Below, one piece after another: positions 62,591-64,000 of a stretch of DNA of 64,000 nucleotides. Position numbers and translations under genes: made by a program. The notes under the pieces were generated by a model, which was given only the letters and a program-made list of their open reading frames with translations, was not told the DNA's origin and did no database searches. The stretch is from Hahella sp. (GTDB taxonomy: Bacteria; Pseudomonadota; Gammaproteobacteria; Pseudomonadales; Oleiphilaceae). The first letter of the stretch is position 1, and each line of letters opens with the position of its first letter. Where the stretch lies: positions 56,707 through 120,706 of the forward strand of contig JANQMN010000124.1 of NCBI GenBank assembly GCA_028280065.1. Reading direction: 5' to 3'.

Positions 62591-63265
62591 TTATTTGGCT
62601 TTGAGCCTCTTTACTCCATTTGATGTACCAAGTAGTAAGACATCCGCAGGCCGGTGGGCAAAGATACCGTTACAGATTACGCCCGCTAACTGGTTGATCT
62701 GCAGTTCCAGTTTTTTTGGATCGACGATTTGCAGGTTAAACACATCGAGAATGATATTGCCGTTGTCGGTAACGACTCCCTCCCGATAAACCGGATCGCC
62801 ACCGAGTATGACGAGTTGCCGTGCCACATAACTGCGCGCCATGGGGATCACTTCCACCGGCAGCGGAAACTGCCCTAGAATATCGACCATTTTCGATTCA
62901 TCGGCGATGCAGATAAAGGTCTTGGCATTGGCCGCGACAATTTTTTCCCTGGTGAGCGCGGCGCCGCCGCCTTTGATTAATTGCAGGTATTCGTTACTTT
63001 CGTCCGCACCGTCGATATAGAACTCGAAACCGCCTACCGAGTTTAGGTCGTATACGGGAATGCCATGGGATTTCAAGCGCTGGGCGGAAGCTTCCGAGCT
63101 GGCGACCGCGCCGTCAAAATCGTGGCGCAGCGCTGCCAAGCCGTCGATAAAATAGTTGGCGGTAGAGCCGGTGCCGATTCCCAGAATCGTATCTGATTCC
63201 AACTGTGGTCTGATATAGTCGAGAGCAGCTTTTGCCACCGCTTGTTTTAATTCATCTTGATTCAT
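62591..63265 (-). CDS. rpiA: Ribose-5-phosphate isomerase A
   Basis: This 224-residue enzyme interconverts ribose 5-phosphate and ribulose 5-phosphate. Motifs are [12 protein letters not shown] near the N-terminus, Y-I-D-G-A-D-E-S, and [13 protein letters not shown], the phosphate and sugar-binding loops of RpiA. It is divergent from ilvA, an arrangement also seen in other Gammaproteobacteria. Length is normal. Confidence 0.97.
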   Translation of the reverse strand: MNQDELKQAVAKAALDYIRPQLESDTILGIGTGSTANYFIDGLAALRHDFDGAVASSEASAQRLKSHGIPVYDLNSVGGFEFYIDGADESNEYLQLIKGGGAALTREKIVAANAKTFICIADESKMVDILGQFPLPVEVIPMARSYVARQLVILGGDPVYREGVVTDNGNIILDVFNLQIVDPKKLELQINQLAGVICNGIFAHRPADVLLLGTSNGVKRLKAK

Positions 63266-63450
63266 ATCTATCCTGTTACCTTTATAGTTATCCCATTCAG
63301 AGATATCCCCCGTAACGACTGTCGGATTATAGCCTTCCAGAGTGATTTATCCACAAAGCTGTGGACGCTTCGGGGGGAAAGTCGTTATTATCTCCCGCCT
63401 GCTAAATTTCAACCAACTTTTTCATTCAACTATCCAGCTCTGCTTACATC

Positions 63451-64000
63451 ATGCCTCAGCGTTACATTAGAAAAATACTCGATGCCAAGGTTTACGATGT
63501 TGCCATCGAAACCCCTTTAGACTATGCCCCTCTGCTCAGCAATCGGCTGGAAAACCACGTGATGCTGAAACGGGAAGATCTGCAGCCGGTATTTTCTTTC
63601 AAGCTACGTGGCGCCTATAACCGGCTGGCCAAATTATCCGATGAGGAAAAGGCGACAGGCGTGATTGCCGCATCTGCGGGAAATCACGCACAAGGTCTGG
63701 CCCTGGCGGCTCAGCGCCTTGGGATCAAGGCGATAATTGTGATGCCGCAAACGACTCCTGAGATCAAAGTGAACTCGGTCAAAGCGAAAGGAGCTAAGGT
63801 TGTACTCAAAGGCGATGCCTTTGACGAAGCCTCCAACTATGCGCAGAAACTTGTTGAAGAAAAAGGCTATGTCTACATTCCGCCGTTTGACGACGAGGAT
63901 GTCATCGCCGGACAGGGTACGGTCGGTATGGAGATCATGTGGCAACACACGGCTCCCCTGCATGCGGTGTTTATTCCCGTGGGCGGCGGAGGATTAATCG
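63451..64000 (+). CDS. ilvA: Threonine deaminase IlvA (5' part)
   Basis: The first 183 codons of the PLP enzyme that opens isoleucine synthesis by converting threonine to 2-oxobutanoate. It starts M-P-Q-R-Y-I-R-K-I-L. The cofactor lysine is in F-S-F-K51-L-R-G-A-Y-N, followed by S-A-G-N-H-A-Q-G for phosphate binding and G-G-G-G-L-I at the window edge. The catalytic end and the ACT-like regulatory domains lie beyond 64000. No attenuator is visible in the 185 bases upstream. Confidence 0.96.
   Translation, partial: MPQRYIRKILDAKVYDVAIETPLDYAPLLSNRLENHVMLKREDLQPVFSFKLRGAYNRLAKLSDEEKATGVIAASAGNHAQGLALAAQRLGIKAIIVMPQTTPEIKVNSVKAKGAKVVLKGDAFDEASNYAQKLVEEKGYVYIPPFDDEDVIAGQGTVGMEIMWQHTAPLHAVFIPVGGGGLI

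Noticed and set aside
63347..63365. A perfect DnaA box (TTATCCACA) and a TCCACA/TGTGGA palindrome between rpiA and ilvA
   Set aside because: A single box is expected by chance, with no box cluster, AT-rich unwinding region or dnaA/dnaN/gidA genes nearby, so it is not an origin.

Overview
The window looks like chromosome from a free-living, flagellated Gammaproteobacterium, probably a marine hydrocarbon user of the Pseudomonadales/Oceanospirillales kind. This is an inference from an AlkB-type alkane hydroxylase, a FleSR/sigma-54 flagellar hierarchy, a Pseudomonas-like HptB/HsbR/HsbA partner-switching set, MnmC, GlnE, HldE and LpxL-type lipid A genes. I saw no rRNA, tRNA, CRISPR array, insertion sequence or phage genes.

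Layout. 1-9.0 kb is mixed housekeeping: acpH (cut by the window edge), a secreted hypothetical, trxC, a DMT exporter, ychJ, alkB, a CBS protein, mnmC, ppiA and a diguanylate cyclase. 9.2-18.8 kb is a cyclic-di-GMP signalling island. It holds a membrane protein with an N-terminal MshEN c-di-GMP-binding motif pair, a structured intergenic stretch, then sensor kinase, REC/HD-GYP phosphodiesterase, REC/degenerate-GGDEF/EAL phosphodiesterase, periplasmic solute-binding protein and a second sensor kinase. 18.8-19.5 kb carries decayed remnants of paralogues of two neighbouring genes, a histidine kinase and a CNNM/CorC protein, joined at about 18950. 19.5-26.9 kb holds a small coupled ORF, a patatin, a cardiolipin synthase, a CNNM transporter-like protein, a NADAR/MBL-RNA-nuclease pair and a thymidine phosphorylase-family gene.

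27.1-46.5 kb is a 19-kb flagellar block: fleSR, fliEFGHIJ, an inserted STAS/REC-phosphatase/Hpt module, then fliKLMNOPQR and flhB. Sigma-54 type -24/-12 sites stand before fliE and fliK, as expected if FleR/FleQ-type activators drive these genes. 46.5-57.5 kb has ilvE, glnE and a lipopolysaccharide set: an O-antigen-ligase-like protein, two family 2 glycosyltransferases, a polysialyltransferase-like protein, an LpxL-type acyltransferase and hldE.

57.5-60.7 kb is an accessory patch: a solitary STAND-like ATPase behind a palindromic operator-like array, an L,D-transpeptidase-like (DUF2778/Tlde1-type) protein next to a frameshifted lipoprotein, a membrane thioredoxin-like protein and a HAD hydrolase pseudogene. 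60.7-64 kb returns to core metabolism: ppa, an acyl-CoA dehydrogenase, rpiA and the start of ilvA.

For novelty, the strongest candidate is the MshEN-membrane-surface protein at 9196-9957. It lies beside a divergent diguanylate cyclase and upstream of a two-phosphodiesterase, two-kinase operon. The second is the pair of fused gene remnants at 18.9 kb.
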